Assembly (NCBI RefSeq): GCF_900100545.1
Contig: NZ_FNDP01000005.1
Location: forward strand, 1 to 64,000
Reading direction: 5' to 3'
DNA length: 64,000 nt
Source of the DNA: Pseudobutyrivibrio sp. 49
GTDB lineage: Bacteria; Bacillota; Clostridia; Lachnospirales; Lachnospiraceae
Under the pieces are notes generated by a model that made no database searches, was not told the origin of the DNA, and saw only the letters and a list, made by a program, of their open reading frames with translations. Below are positions 15,263 through 25,946 of the stretch, piece after piece. A program made the translations under genes and the position numbers. Each line of letters opens with the position of its first letter. Positions within the stretch are counted from its first letter, which is position 1.

Positions 15263-16945
15263 TTATTTGAATATAGGCTTTAAAGCGTCAGCAAGCTTGT
15301 CCTTCATAGCCTCTGCCTCAGCAAGATCCTTACCCTTTGTAGTGAAGTAAGCTTTGATCTTTGGCTCTGTACCAGAAGGGCGAACAACTACTGTACTTCC
15401 ATTCTCAAGGCCATAGATAAGAACGTTTGCTGAAGGAAGTCCTGTCTCAGCTGTGTTCTTGTAATCTGTAACCTTAGAAACTGCGATACCTGCAAAATCA
15501 GCTGGTGGGTTCTCACGAAGTGAGCTCATGATACCAGCCATTGTATCCATACCTGAAAGGCCTGGGAACTCGAATGAGTCTACCTTGTTGAGGTAACGGC
15601 CGTACTCAGCATAAATCTCCTCAAGACGCTGCTTAAGTGAGCTTCCGATGCTGCGGTAGTAAGCTGCCATCTCGCAGATAAGCATAGAACCAATAACAGC
15701 ATCCTTATCACGAACGTAAGGACCTGCAAGGTATCCGTATGACTCTTCGAATCCGAAGATAAATCTATCAACTTCTCCATCAGCCTCAAGACCGGCAATC
15801 TGATCACCAATCCACTTGAAACCTGTAAGAACTGAACGAAGCTCTACGCCATAGTGCTCTGCAACTGCATCAGCAAGTGGTGTAGAAACGATTGACTTAA
15901 CTGCAACTGGGTTCTTTGGCATTGTGCCCTTCTCGATACGACCTGCTGCGATGTAATCAAGAAGAAGAACACCAACCTCGTTACCAGAAACAAGCTCATA
16001 GCTTCCATCTGGACACTTCATAGCGATACCAACACGGTCTGCGTCAGGATCTGTAGCAAGCATAAGATCTGCACCCTCTGCCTTTGCAAGCTCAAGACCA
16101 AGCTTAAGAGCGTCAAAGATTTCAGGGTTTGGATAGCTACATGTTGTGAAGTAGCCGTTTGGATACTCCTGCTCTGGAACGATAGTGATATCTGTGATAC
16201 CGATATCGTTAAGAACACGTGTAACAGGAACTAAACCTGAACCGTTAAGTGGGCTGTAAACAAGCTTAAGACCAGCTGTCTTGCAAAGACCTGGACGAAC
16301 CTGTCTCTCCTCGATTGCTGCATAGAATGCATCCTTGCAATCATCACCAACGAACTTGATAAGTCCCTTCTCAACGCCCTCTGCAAATGACATAACCTTT
16401 GCGCCTGTAAGGACATCTGTCTTCTGAATCTCAGCATAAACGATAGCAGCTGCATCATCTGTCATCTGGCAGCCATCTGGACCGTATGCCTTATAACCAT
16501 TGTATTTTGCAGGGTTGTGTGAAGCTGTCACCATGATACCTGCATTACATTTATAATATCTTGTAGCAAATGAAAGAGCTGGAACTGGCATAAGTGCATC
16601 GTAAATACGAACATTAATACCATTAGCTGCAAGAACACCTGCTGCTGTCTTAGCGAAAACATCGCTCTTAAGACGGCTGTCATAGCTGATTGCTACTGTC
16701 TGATTGCCACCCTGAGTCTTAACCCAGTTAGCAAGTCCCTGTGTAGCCTGACGAACAACATAAATGTTCATTCTGTTTGTACCTGCCCCAAGGACGCCAC
16801 GAAGACCTGCTGTACCAAAAGCAAGTGCTACAGCGAATCTGTCTTTGATTTCTTCTTCATTTCCTTTGATTTTTGCAAGCTCAGGCTTAAGATCACAGTC
16901 CTCAAGGTCTGCGGCAAGCCAACGCTCATAATCTTTCATATACAT
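15263..16945 (-). CDS. pgm: Phosphoglucomutase/phosphomannomutase
   Basis: An alpha-D-phosphohexomutase of about 560 residues with all four signature loops: phosphoserine loop TASHNPAKYNG, metal loop DPDADRVG, sugar loop FGFEESYGY and phosphate loop RPSGTEPKIK. It interconverts hexose 1- and 6-phosphates for glycogen and envelope sugar synthesis. A frame three codons longer (ATG at 16952-16954) abuts its GAGGAG with no spacing. The ATG at 16945 is 9 bases away and preferred. It has its own consensus promoter and terminator, so it is monocistronic. Confidence 0.94.
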   Translation of the reverse strand: MYMKDYERWLAADLEDCDLKPELAKIKGNEEEIKDRFAVALAFGTAGLRGVLGAGTNRMNIYVVRQATQGLANWVKTQGGNQTVAISYDSRLKSDVFAKTAAGVLAANGINVRIYDALMPVPALSFATRYYKCNAGIMVTASHNPAKYNGYKAYGPDGCQMTDDAAAIVYAEIQKTDVLTGAKVMSFAEGVEKGLIKFVGDDCKDAFYAAIEERQVRPGLCKTAGLKLVYSPLNGSGLVPVTRVLNDIGITDITIVPEQEYPNGYFTTCSYPNPEIFDALKLGLELAKAEGADLMLATDPDADRVGIAMKCPDGSYELVSGNEVGVLLLDYIAAGRIEKGTMPKNPVAVKSIVSTPLADAVAEHYGVELRSVLTGFKWIGDQIAGLEADGEVDRFIFGFEESYGYLAGPYVRDKDAVIGSMLICEMAAYYRSIGSSLKQRLEEIYAEYGRYLNKVDSFEFPGLSGMDTMAGIMSSLRENPPADFAGIAVSKVTDYKNTAETGLPSANVLIYGLENGSTVVVRPSGTEPKIKAYFTTKGKDLAEAEAMKDKLADALKPIFK

Positions 16946-16988
16946 AATCTTCATCTCCTCGTTTTCTTCTACTTAAAAAACTCCTTTA

Positions 16989-17017
16989 ATTTTAAGTTTT
17001 CCAGTTAGGCATGTCAA
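16989..17017 (-). promoter_or_regulatory. Consensus promoter for the phosphohexomutase
   Basis: On the minus strand a perfect TTGACA (17012-17017), a 17-base spacer and TAAAAT (16989-16994). It lies 44 bases before the start codon, consistent with a strongly expressed housekeeping gene. Confidence 0.8.
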
Positions 17018-17099
17018 CCTAAGTAATGTTAATTATTTTTCTTTAGGCTTTTGATTCATTACTTATTTGAGATATTAGATATAGTGAACCTGCAATCTG

Positions 17100-17138
17100 A
17101 AAAAGACCTATTTGGCATTTATCACCAAATAGGTCTTT
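17100..17138 (-). terminator. Terminator of the glycan-utilisation operon
   Basis: On the minus strand a 14-bp perfect stem AAAGACCTATTTGG/CCAAATAGGTCTTT with a 9-base loop, closing 5 bases after the surface-protein stop. The T-run is short. Confidence 0.85.
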
Positions 17139-17143
17139 CTATA

Positions 17144-20100
17144 TTACTTATTGCCCTTTTTCAATGCTTTTGTAAAAACTACATATCCGCCACTTACAAG
17201 AATTAGTGCCAGTGCAACGAGTATTAATATCAGAATTGCATTACTATCTTTTTTCTCGCCTGTAGTAGGTGTTTCTTCATCAGATATGATTTCTTCTGAT
17301 TGCTCATTATTCTCTTCTAATGTGCTCTCAGCCGAATCTTCCAATGTAGAATCTTTACTATTTTCTAATTTCTCATCTGCACTGCTTTCAGCTTCGGGCT
17401 TTTGCTTAGAGCTATTAGCTGCCTTTACCTTATCAGTTGTTTTAGCAACTTTATCGTTTCCAGCAGCAGGCACCTTAGGAGTATCAATCACTGTGATATC
17501 CTTTGCTGGGCTTGCAACTTTGTTTACTACATGACTAACTGCTGTGGTACCTGTGCTTCCACCTTGCGATGGCTTGAAAGGATTGACAGGATTAATGATA
17601 GGCTCCTTTGTTTTGTCTTCTTTTACCTTGCCCTTTGTTAATCCGTCTGTAAGCTTAACATATCCGCAGAAGCCTCCTGCCATGTCAATAAAGCTTACTC
17701 CATCCTCTATTGCGAATACAGGATTTGGATTGTAGCTATAGCTTGAATCATATCCAGTATCATTGATATCCTTTACTAATCTAGCTTTCTTGTCTAATGA
17801 CTTTTCTGCAAAATCGTACTCACATAGCTTTTCAGGAAGCTTATCAGAGTTTGATACTTTAATCTTAATATCATCAGATGCTGAAAGCTCTCCATCTGAG
17901 ACTGTAAGTGTAAGTACATAGTTACCAGCTTGATTAAAGCTTACATCAGTGATTGCCTGATTATCCTTGTCTATAGCTACTGCTGCATTGTTTGGCTTGC
18001 TCTTTACTGTCCACTTGTATTCTAATGAAGAATTAGGATATCCATCATCAATAGCAGATGCTCTTAGTCTTGTAGTTGCAACAGCTCCTAAAAGTAAGTT
18101 TGTTCCTGTAGCTACTTCTAATTCTGTCAGCTTTTCCTCTGGCACTACTTCATCTGTTGTAACTTTCAGCTTAGAATCCTCTGCTTTGACAGATTCAACT
18201 TCATCTGTGTTTTCCTCTGTTGTTTCAGCATCTTTTTCAGTAGCTTCTTCGGCAGGTACTTTACTAGCTTCTTCGATATCAGAGTCTTTCTCTTCTTTCT
18301 TTTCTTCTGACTCCACATCCTTTTCTAGCAATTCTTCCACATCTTCCTTTTCTAGCTCTTCAAGCTCTTCTTCCACTGGCTCACCACCTAGGACAGCCCA
18401 TTCAATTACACCTACACCAGAGTTATTAGCTTCCTTCTTATTTAACTGAATCCTCAATCCATCAGTCATAACAGGTTTGAAGGATGTAACATTATATTTA
18501 TCAGCTTCAAGTCCATAGCCTGATGCATCCTTTACTTCTTTCCAATCATCACCGTCCTTGTAACTAATGGTATAATTCTTAGGGAATTGAATTCCCACTA
18601 CTTCCTCAGAATCATTATCCTTCCAGAAGTAAATAGCTGATTTGCTAATGCCTATCTTTTTATCCCAGGTGTATGTAATGGTCTCGTATTCTGATGTGTT
18701 GCCCCATGAGCCATAAGCACCAGTAGCTGGTTTTTCCATTGATGCAGATGATGAAACGCCATCATTTACTGCACCTAATGTTTCCCAGCTAGAAACATAG
18801 CTTGTTGAAACTGAAGCATCTAAAGCCAGATTAGTATCCATATCCAGGGAATTAACTGCACTATTAAGTCTGTCGGCCATCTCATCTAATTCTTTTTGAG
18901 ACACACCCATCTTTGCAACCAATTCCTTAGCCTCTGCCAAAATAGACTTCATATCAGCATATCCTGATTTAACAAAGAATGGATCAATCTTTTCAGCTCT
19001 TGAAATAGCACTATTTAATCCAGACTTATCAACAGCGCCTTCCTTAAATCCGTATACTTTCCACTCAATTACACCACAGCCTAATGTCTTAGGATTAAGA
19101 GTCATTCTAAGTGCTGTTGTTTGAATAGGTTTGATTGTTGTAGTGTTGTATTTATCAAGTTCTGTTCCAAGACCTTCTACTATATCGCATTCCTTCCACT
19201 CATCACCCTCAAGATACTCCAGCTTTACAGCTGCTGGTGAGAAATTACCACCATTATCCTTGAAGTAATATGCGTCCTGACCTGTGATGATAACCTCATC
19301 ATCCCATGTGTATGTTACCCATGCTGGTGCGCCCTGAGCGCCTCCTAACCAGTTGTGCCATACACCATGTGAAGTATCGTTTGATGCCGATGGGTCATAA
19401 CCATCATTTAAACCAGCTACACCTCCTAAATCCTGTGGAGTGTTTACGATAGCACTAGGTGTTGCATACGCTGCAAGATTTACCTCTTTTCCATCAACTA
19501 CAACAACATTAGCTTTGGCCTTAACTGTAGATTTATCTACTGAACCTTCTACAGTAAACACGCCCTTAGCACCATAAGATTCTGCAGATACTTCATCCCA
19601 TTTCACTTCCACATTTCTATATACGCCATCTGAATACAGGGCGCTAACTTCTTTCGGAAGTTTAGGTGCTTCGTTTATCTTAGTTACAACTGCTGCATCC
19701 TTTATAGATACAATTTCTCTATCCTTCAAATCTCCAAAAAGCTTTGAAACCTCTTCTTCATCAAATGCTTTTGAATACATACTAAAGCCTTTGATTTTTC
19801 CATTTAGGAAGCTAATAGATTCCTCGTGAGAGCGTCCCAGATAGTTTCTTTGAGCATCTCCTAAATCTGAAAATACAAAACCTGAATCTAATGTAGCAAT
19901 CTTATCTCCATCAAGGTAAGCAGCAATATTTCCATTATCATTTGTTAATACTAATTTCTTATCATATTCTGGTGCTATCGCATATACGGTATCCACTGTT
20001 TTTAGCTTCTTTGACTTCATGTCAGTAGCAGCGATGCTTAACTGATTATTTCCTTTGAAGCTCACATACAAGTAGTTTTCATCTAAATCGCCAAATTCGA

Positions 20101-23100
20101 TAAGTCTTGTTCCATTCTCCTGATTTGCAGAAAGATTGAAGTCAATGACTATTGTAGCCTCATCTATGCCATCTACTTCTGGAAGATATGTTTCAATATC
20201 ATTGCCTGCATCTACAATAGGAGCTGTATTCTTTGCAGCTGCTCCAATCTTAAATTCAACCTCTGATGTATCTTTCTTTCCAAGAGGAACTGACACTGTC
20301 ACTGTCTCGTTCTTTGCTGCCTTAAATGTTCCATGAGCTTTACCATCAACCAGGATTGTGTAGCTGCCATCTGCAAGTCCTGTTAAATCAATGCTTGTAT
20401 TATGCGCTGTTTTTTCAAGATTTGTTACAGTAAGCTTTACATCACTGCAATCTTTGGCAATTATCGCATTTACGTATCTATCCCTATCAAGCTCTACATA
20501 ACAACCATCATCGATTAGGTTTAATCTGGTGTTCAATCCGTCAAGTGGCTTTATAGAATAACTATCTCCATTATCAACCACATTACAGCCGTATCCAAAT
20601 AAACCAAACACTGGATCTGTAGCAACATCTGCAGATAAAATCTGAAGTGCTCCAAAGAGACCCAAATCTGCCTCGCCAGCCATCTGTCTCCAGCCGTTGT
20701 GAATCTTTCCACCGCCAGTTCCCTGTCCGCCTAGATTTCCCATTTCACTTTGATAAGTCCAGGCAACTGTTCCTATATTCTCTGGGTCGGCATCTATCTG
20801 ACCTGAATTGATGCATGTAAGATTTGCAAGCTTTGCAGCATAATTAGCTCTTTCTGCTTCAGCCGATTCAATAGAATTTAATCCATTATTTTCAAGTCGC
20901 AAATAATCATCCATGCAATATCCTGCAAGTGCTGCTGTATACTGGAAGTTCCACCAGCTTTCGCCACAGATAGTGGTAGGATTAGCGTAGTGATACCATA
21001 CAGGCTGAAGACCTCTACATGCTCTAGTCTTCAAATCAATTTTCTGCATCATGCTAAGGGCATTTGCCTCATCTGTTCCCAGATTAAGCTTTGCCAGCGT
21101 ATAAACAGCTTCCTCACCTGTATTATCGTATGAATACTCTGAGCCGTATGGATATTTTGTGCTAGAGAAATTCTTATATTTTCTTGCCATAATATCTTCA
21201 ATCTCAGCAGCCTCATCGGTATATCCTTCTGCTTTTAATGAAACAATAATGTCAGGGGTAGTAAGCTCTCCCATTACACCTGTTGACCAGTTGTAATACA
21301 CCCCGTCTGTATAAAGAGCCTTCATTATGTTGTATGCTCTAAGTAGATAGGTATCTTTATCTTCAATGTACTCTACAATGTCAGGATATTTGCTGGCAAT
21401 CTTGTACATTGAATAGTAGGTGTTGTAGATGTGAGGATATGCATAGCCACGGTATGTAGGAGTATCATTGGGTTCCTTCATTTGGAAATCGTGGATAAGG
21501 TAATCCTCCTGATGCTCCTGCATAAGTCCATGCCATATAGCAGTATCCAGGTATTCATCAATTGCAGTTATTTCCTTTTCTACTGGGATGTAAACATTCT
21601 TTTCTGCGATATATTCACCGTGGGTCAATCCCCAATCATCGCCCCAACCCCAATAGCCATTGAAAACACCGCGCTTTGATTTGGTGTCCATCATCCAATC
21701 GTCAAATACCTTATCATAAAGCTCTCCTTCGGCATCCCACTGGGTTTTGTCTATCATAAACTGAGAGTGAGTGTTCAAAGCCTCGCTTACATCATCCATG
21801 ATATAGAACTGCAGCTCAGTTTCCTTTGTTCCATTGTCATAGTAAACCACTACATCATTCTGACCTAAATCATCAAAGGCAATATCGTATATATGATACT
21901 GTTCTCCATCGATTAGCTTTGTAGATTCGTACTTTGCATAAGTGCCAGCTTCGCTTTTTTCACATGGAAGATTGTTGCTGACACTATTCTTATTATCATC
22001 AAATAGATTCAACTCATGAGGACATTTGATATTTACCTTCAAATCCTTAGCAGCATATTTTGTATGAAGATACATTTTGGCTGGCATATTCTTGGCAAAG
22101 GTCATACCTGGAACAGCTACTGCATCTATAATTCCCTCTTCATAAAGGGTAGACTTCATATCCTCTTCATTATCAACTGGACTAAAATCAAAAGAATACT
22201 TCTTTGACTCGCCTTTCTTTAACTTTAATGATGTGTTATCAAGGTAACCACGATTAGTTTTCTTTATAACATCTGAATGAATATAGAAAACATTCAGGCC
22301 ACTGGCCCATCCATCCTGGTCCTGACACCATGATTTTTCGTTAGCTGCTCTTTCCTCTACTCTCCAGTGATCCTGATATTCAAAACTGGCATCCGTTGCG
22401 TCATCTGGAGTAAGTAATACGTACTGTCCCTGTCCACTAGGGCGTGTAGCATATATGTATGAAGAATTCTTTCCCACAAAACTGTGGTCTACTACTCTTG
22501 TTTCGTAGATTTCATCTCCACCAGACCAGTATTCGTTAAATGTAATAGGAAGTCCTAAATCTCCTACTGTAAGAACTTCATCGCTCTTGTTTTCTATTTC
22601 GATATCCCACTTTATCCTGTCATTAACAAGAGTATAGGTTTCCTCTACCTGATAACCGTTTATTCCTTTAGCTTCAGTTGCCTTTCCGCTATATGTAACT
22701 ATTACCTTGTTATCCTTAAGAGTGATGGTTCTATCAGAGTCGGACTGGCTTGTGTATCCTTCTTTATATTCACCATCACCAATTTTAGTTGCAAGCATCA
22801 GCTCACCCATCCATTGGTGGGTGCTGCTAGCCCCCTGAGCAGGAGCATTTTCTTCGTTCATCACATAGTTTGTAGGATATTTATCTCCCACAATATACAG
22901 CTTCCTAATCTGGCCGTATTTACCTATGTTTACAGAGAAATAATCATTGGATAATGTGTAGCTTCCATCTGCTTCCTCTGTCGCCTTTGTTTGACTTGTT
23001 GCCTTATCTTCCTTAGCCAGCACATCGATTGTACCCATACTCCCTGGCAAAGTTGTAAATGCTGTAATCGTAGCCAGTGCAAGTGACAGAACCTTTTTCT

Positions 23101-23119
23101 TCATTCTCGTGTTTGACAT
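17144..23119 (-). CDS. Giant multidomain surface protein, putative glycoside hydrolase (DUF5695-like)
   Basis: A 1991-residue secreted protein. It has a signal peptide (1-35). A large N-terminal module (~45-900) resembles DUF5695, with beta-sandwich then alpha/alpha-toroid-like helices. A LamG-like domain (~990-1150) and a bacterial Ig-like domain (~1150-1210) follow. Two discoidin/CBM32-like domains (~1213-1356 and ~1431-1578) flank a helical FIVAR-like segment. Next come a Glu/Asp-rich linker (~1580-1665), a PKD-like domain (~1670-1757), a second low-complexity linker, and a sorting-type end (TPTTGE near 1948, membrane helix, KKGNK). The wall motif is TPTTG, not LPXTG. It is last in the GH127/ABC operon, so it probably cuts or binds a plant polysaccharide at the cell surface. 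Catalytic residues were not identified. AAGGGGG precedes the start. Confidence 0.85.
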   Translation of the reverse strand: MSNTRMKKKVLSLALATITAFTTLPGSMGTIDVLAKEDKATSQTKATEEADGSYTLSNDYFSVNIGKYGQIRKLYIVGDKYPTNYVMNEENAPAQGASSTHQWMGELMLATKIGDGEYKEGYTSQSDSDRTITLKDNKVIVTYSGKATEAKGINGYQVEETYTLVNDRIKWDIEIENKSDEVLTVGDLGLPITFNEYWSGGDEIYETRVVDHSFVGKNSSYIYATRPSGQGQYVLLTPDDATDASFEYQDHWRVEERAANEKSWCQDQDGWASGLNVFYIHSDVIKKTNRGYLDNTSLKLKKGESKKYSFDFSPVDNEEDMKSTLYEEGIIDAVAVPGMTFAKNMPAKMYLHTKYAAKDLKVNIKCPHELNLFDDNKNSVSNNLPCEKSEAGTYAKYESTKLIDGEQYHIYDIAFDDLGQNDVVVYYDNGTKETELQFYIMDDVSEALNTHSQFMIDKTQWDAEGELYDKVFDDWMMDTKSKRGVFNGYWGWGDDWGLTHGEYIAEKNVYIPVEKEITAIDEYLDTAIWHGLMQEHQEDYLIHDFQMKEPNDTPTYRGYAYPHIYNTYYSMYKIASKYPDIVEYIEDKDTYLLRAYNIMKALYTDGVYYNWSTGVMGELTTPDIIVSLKAEGYTDEAAEIEDIMARKYKNFSSTKYPYGSEYSYDNTGEEAVYTLAKLNLGTDEANALSMMQKIDLKTRACRGLQPVWYHYANPTTICGESWWNFQYTAALAGYCMDDYLRLENNGLNSIESAEAERANYAAKLANLTCINSGQIDADPENIGTVAWTYQSEMGNLGGQGTGGGKIHNGWRQMAGEADLGLFGALQILSADVATDPVFGLFGYGCNVVDNGDSYSIKPLDGLNTRLNLIDDGCYVELDRDRYVNAIIAKDCSDVKLTVTNLEKTAHNTSIDLTGLADGSYTILVDGKAHGTFKAAKNETVTVSVPLGKKDTSEVEFKIGAAAKNTAPIVDAGNDIETYLPEVDGIDEATIVIDFNLSANQENGTRLIEFGDLDENYLYVSFKGNNQLSIAATDMKSKKLKTVDTVYAIAPEYDKKLVLTNDNGNIAAYLDGDKIATLDSGFVFSDLGDAQRNYLGRSHEESISFLNGKIKGFSMYSKAFDEEEVSKLFGDLKDREIVSIKDAAVVTKINEAPKLPKEVSALYSDGVYRNVEVKWDEVSAESYGAKGVFTVEGSVDKSTVKAKANVVVVDGKEVNLAAYATPSAIVNTPQDLGGVAGLNDGYDPSASNDTSHGVWHNWLGGAQGAPAWVTYTWDDEVIITGQDAYYFKDNGGNFSPAAVKLEYLEGDEWKECDIVEGLGTELDKYNTTTIKPIQTTALRMTLNPKTLGCGVIEWKVYGFKEGAVDKSGLNSAISRAEKIDPFFVKSGYADMKSILAEAKELVAKMGVSQKELDEMADRLNSAVNSLDMDTNLALDASVSTSYVSSWETLGAVNDGVSSSASMEKPATGAYGSWGNTSEYETITYTWDKKIGISKSAIYFWKDNDSEEVVGIQFPKNYTISYKDGDDWKEVKDASGYGLEADKYNVTSFKPVMTDGLRIQLNKKEANNSGVGVIEWAVLGGEPVEEELEELEKEDVEELLEKDVESEEKKEEKDSDIEEASKVPAEEATEKDAETTEENTDEVESVKAEDSKLKVTTDEVVPEEKLTELEVATGTNLLLGAVATTRLRASAIDDGYPNSSLEYKWTVKSKPNNAAVAIDKDNQAITDVSFNQAGNYVLTLTVSDGELSASDDIKIKVSNSDKLPEKLCEYDFAEKSLDKKARLVKDINDTGYDSSYSYNPNPVFAIEDGVSFIDMAGGFCGYVKLTDGLTKGKVKEDKTKEPIINPVNPFKPSQGGSTGTTAVSHVVNKVASPAKDITVIDTPKVPAAGNDKVAKTTDKVKAANSSKQKPEAESSADEKLENSKDSTLEDSAESTLEENNEQSEEIISDEETPTTGEKKDSNAILILILVALALILVSGGYVVFTKALKKGNK

Positions 23120-23149
23120 TTGTCCCCCTTAATTCTCCTTTCTACTACA

Positions 23150-25102
23150 TTAAAACTTCTCCTTCATCCAAACTAACATCTCTTCATTCTTCTGTCTGTT
23201 TCCCCAATAACAATAAGGGATGGCTGTTAATTTCACCTCCTCAAAATCACTTTCCACTTCACCATATAATTTACCAGAATCCCATCCTTCTTCTTTTATC
23301 CTTTGCGCGTTGAATGTTATTCTAGTTGTTCCCCCTAAGATGTTATTGTCAAATTCTTCCTGCAGCTTTGTTTTACCGGACACAAAAATGTTGGCTAGAT
23401 TATCCCCATTATCTACCTGTTCTAAGGCATACACTAATGGTCCTTTCATGATTGCAAGCTTGCCTACATCTGCTCTAACCTTTGGATTTGAATGTACAAA
23501 TCTTGCAGGCATATCAAACTCAAAGCTTACATCCATACTTGTACTAGACAAGGTTATGTTGATGTAGCCTTTATCCTGTTTCATATCAAGCCCTGCTCCG
23601 CTAACGCTGATTTTTGGATTCTTTGCATAATATGGAATCCTTAGTGCAAGCGTTCCTTTCATTTGTTCATCTGATTCTACATGAACTGATACTTTGCCAT
23701 TCCAAGGTATTTCGCTTTTAATATCAAGTCTGACTTCCTTGCCTGAAACCTCTGCCTTTATCTTAGATGAAACATACATATTCAAATAAAGCTTATTCTT
23801 TGATTTATATGCTATATACTGTCCCAAAGATGCAAGTGTTCTAGCTATATTAGGTGGGCAGCAGGCCACGCCAAACCATTTCTGTCTCTTGCTCTTTACA
23901 TGAAGTCTTGAAGTGTGGTCCATACATGCAGCTGGCCAAACTTCCAAAGGATTTACATAGAAAAAGCCTTTTCCATCCATAGCAATTCCCGACAATACTG
24001 TGTTATATAATGCTCTTTCTACCTCATCAAAATATGTAGCTTCCCCTGTGATTTCACCCATTCTTTTTCCAAACATAGCCAGTCCGATGGATGCGCAGCT
24101 CTCAGAATAATTACAATCATTTGGCAGATCATAATCGGTTGTAAATCTTTCCAACCAACCTGATGAGCCTATGCTTCCTGTGACATACATTCTTCTGTGA
24201 ACTATATCATCCCAAAGCACCTTGCAGGCATCTAACAGTTCCTTATCATCTGTTTCTACAGCTACATCTGCCATAGCACTATACAAATAAGCTGCTCTAA
24301 CAGCATGTCCCTCTGCAGTTTTTTGCTGTCTTACTGGAAGATGGGACTGACTGTAGCTAGGATCATAATTTATGAATTCTGGAAAGATTCTCTCATAATC
24401 TTCCTGCTTTTCTTCTTCAAGAAAATAGTTATCTCCTACACCTCTTATATCAATAAAGTGCTTTGCCAAATCCAGATATTTTTTCTCCCCCGTCACTCTG
24501 TAAAGTTTTACAAGGCCTACTTCTACTTCTGGGTGTCCAGGGTATCCGTGGCATTTACCTTCTTCCTTACCAAAAACATCACATAGCAAGTCCGCCAAGC
24601 GGCATACTACGTCTATAATTTTTCTTTTGCCTGTAGCTTCATAATAAGCAACTGCGGCTTCCATAAAATGTCCTGCAGTATATAATTCATGGCCTTCACA
24701 TAGATTCTTCCATTTTTTATCTGGCGCATTGATGATAAAGAATGTATCTAAATATCCATCAGGCTGCTGCGCCTTTTCGATTAAATCTATAGCTTCGTCT
24801 GCCATAGCTTCCAGCTTTTCATCACAGCCATAGGCTGCCAGATAAAATCCAACAGCCTCTAACCATTTTGCAAGGTCCGTATCTTGGAAAACTGCTCCCT
24901 CAAATTTCCCATTTGATAAACCTGCCGCTATCTTAAAATTTTCAATGCAATGACTGGTTTCAACATCCTCTAACCTGTCATTTAAAACATCCCACTGATA
25001 TGGAATGATTACTTTTCCTACTAAATCTCTGTACTTATTCCAAAACTCATCAGTGATTTTTATGTCGCTGATTGGAATTGATGAATTTGCATTATATTTC
25101 AT
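23150..25102 (-). CDS. GH127 beta-L-arabinofuranosidase-like enzyme
   Basis: A 650-residue cytosolic protein (no signal peptide) of the GH127 (DUF1680) family. The zinc/catalytic ligands known from HypBA1 are visible: Glu and Cys in SESCAS (~335) and the Cys pair in GVACCPPN (~412). GH127 enzymes release beta-L-arabinofuranose from hydroxyproline-linked arabinosides, or act on related sugars. Intracellular location fits hydrolysis of an imported oligosaccharide. It lies 9 bases after the permease gene and upstream of the surface protein, in one operon. Confidence 0.93.
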   Translation of the reverse strand: MKYNANSSIPISDIKITDEFWNKYRDLVGKVIIPYQWDVLNDRLEDVETSHCIENFKIAAGLSNGKFEGAVFQDTDLAKWLEAVGFYLAAYGCDEKLEAMADEAIDLIEKAQQPDGYLDTFFIINAPDKKWKNLCEGHELYTAGHFMEAAVAYYEATGKRKIIDVVCRLADLLCDVFGKEEGKCHGYPGHPEVEVGLVKLYRVTGEKKYLDLAKHFIDIRGVGDNYFLEEEKQEDYERIFPEFINYDPSYSQSHLPVRQQKTAEGHAVRAAYLYSAMADVAVETDDKELLDACKVLWDDIVHRRMYVTGSIGSSGWLERFTTDYDLPNDCNYSESCASIGLAMFGKRMGEITGEATYFDEVERALYNTVLSGIAMDGKGFFYVNPLEVWPAACMDHTSRLHVKSKRQKWFGVACCPPNIARTLASLGQYIAYKSKNKLYLNMYVSSKIKAEVSGKEVRLDIKSEIPWNGKVSVHVESDEQMKGTLALRIPYYAKNPKISVSGAGLDMKQDKGYINITLSSTSMDVSFEFDMPARFVHSNPKVRADVGKLAIMKGPLVYALEQVDNGDNLANIFVSGKTKLQEEFDNNILGGTTRITFNAQRIKEEGWDSGKLYGEVESDFEEVKLTAIPYCYWGNRQKNEEMLVWMKEKF

Positions 25103-25111
25103 TTATTCCCC

Positions 25112-25945
25112 CTATGCCTTTACTGCTCCGTTTGTAAGTCCACTAACAATGTATTTCTGCATAAATATGAATATCAACACAATTGGGAAGATTGCTACAA
25201 GTCCAAATGCCATAGTCGCATTCCAAAGTGTCTGATATTGCTGAACATAATTATAAATATTTGATGTGATTGGTCTCATATTTGGATCTGTCATAAATGT
25301 GATTCCATAAATCAAATCGCCCCATGCATAAACAAATGAGAACACCGCTGCTACAATCACACCTGGCTTTGCAATCGGCAACATTATTTTAAAAAATGAT
25401 GTTACCGGATTGCAGCCATCTATTGCCGCTGCCTCGTCTAGCTCCTTTGGTATAGAAAGGAAATAAGTACGAAGAATGATGATTGAGAAGGGAATTCCCA
25501 AAGTCGCATCTGCAAGGATTGGCGCTAAGTAATTATTTAATAATCCCACTTTTGAAAACATAATGTAAAGTGGTGTCAAAATAAGTGTAGATGGCAACAT
25601 TTGCATCATTAAAAAAAACAGTATCAGCAGCTTTTTGGCATTAAATCTGAATCTTGCAAGACCGTATGCTGCTGGAATAGATAATACTGTTGATATTACC
25701 ATTGAAGAAAACGCTATAAGAAAGCTATTCTTAAAGCCCTTCATTGTTGCTGATGATTCAGAAAACTGGCTTTGGAAAGCTTCTAGTGTAAGGTTTTTAG
25801 GCCACAGTGGAGTAGGAACCTGGAAGATTTCCACCTGCGTTTTAAGTGCTGTAACAATCATCCAATATAGAGGAAACATAAGAATAACGAATATCACCAC
25901 TCCAATGATAAAGCTTATGGTGTTTTCTTTTCTTTCTCTTTTCAT
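25112..25945 (-). CDS. Sugar ABC transporter permease (MalG-like, CUT1)
   Basis: A 277-residue inner-membrane permease with six helices and the EAA loop EAAAIDGCNPVTSFFKIMLPIAKPG that contacts the ATPase. Together with the 25947-26861 permease it forms the channel for the sugar bound by the lipoprotein at 26928. No ATPase gene is in the operon. CUT1 systems in Firmicutes commonly share an MsmK-type ATPase encoded elsewhere. Only one base separates it from the preceding gene. Confidence 0.95.
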   Translation of the reverse strand: MKRERKENTISFIIGVVIFVILMFPLYWMIVTALKTQVEIFQVPTPLWPKNLTLEAFQSQFSESSATMKGFKNSFLIAFSSMVISTVLSIPAAYGLARFRFNAKKLLILFFLMMQMLPSTLILTPLYIMFSKVGLLNNYLAPILADATLGIPFSIIILRTYFLSIPKELDEAAAIDGCNPVTSFFKIMLPIAKPGVIVAAVFSFVYAWGDLIYGITFMTDPNMRPITSNIYNYVQQYQTLWNATMAFGLVAIFPIVLIFIFMQKYIVSGLTNGAVKA

Positions 25946-25946
25946 C

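Noticed and set aside
18130-18375. Possible CRISPR or tandem DNA repeat
   Set aside because: The repetition is low-complexity acidic coding sequence without regular spacers.
17967-18449. Plus-strand serine-rich reading frame
   Set aside because: It is the antisense of the Glu/Asp-rich linker of the surface protein; GAA/GAT codons read backwards give serine and phenylalanine. No ribosome site or promoter.
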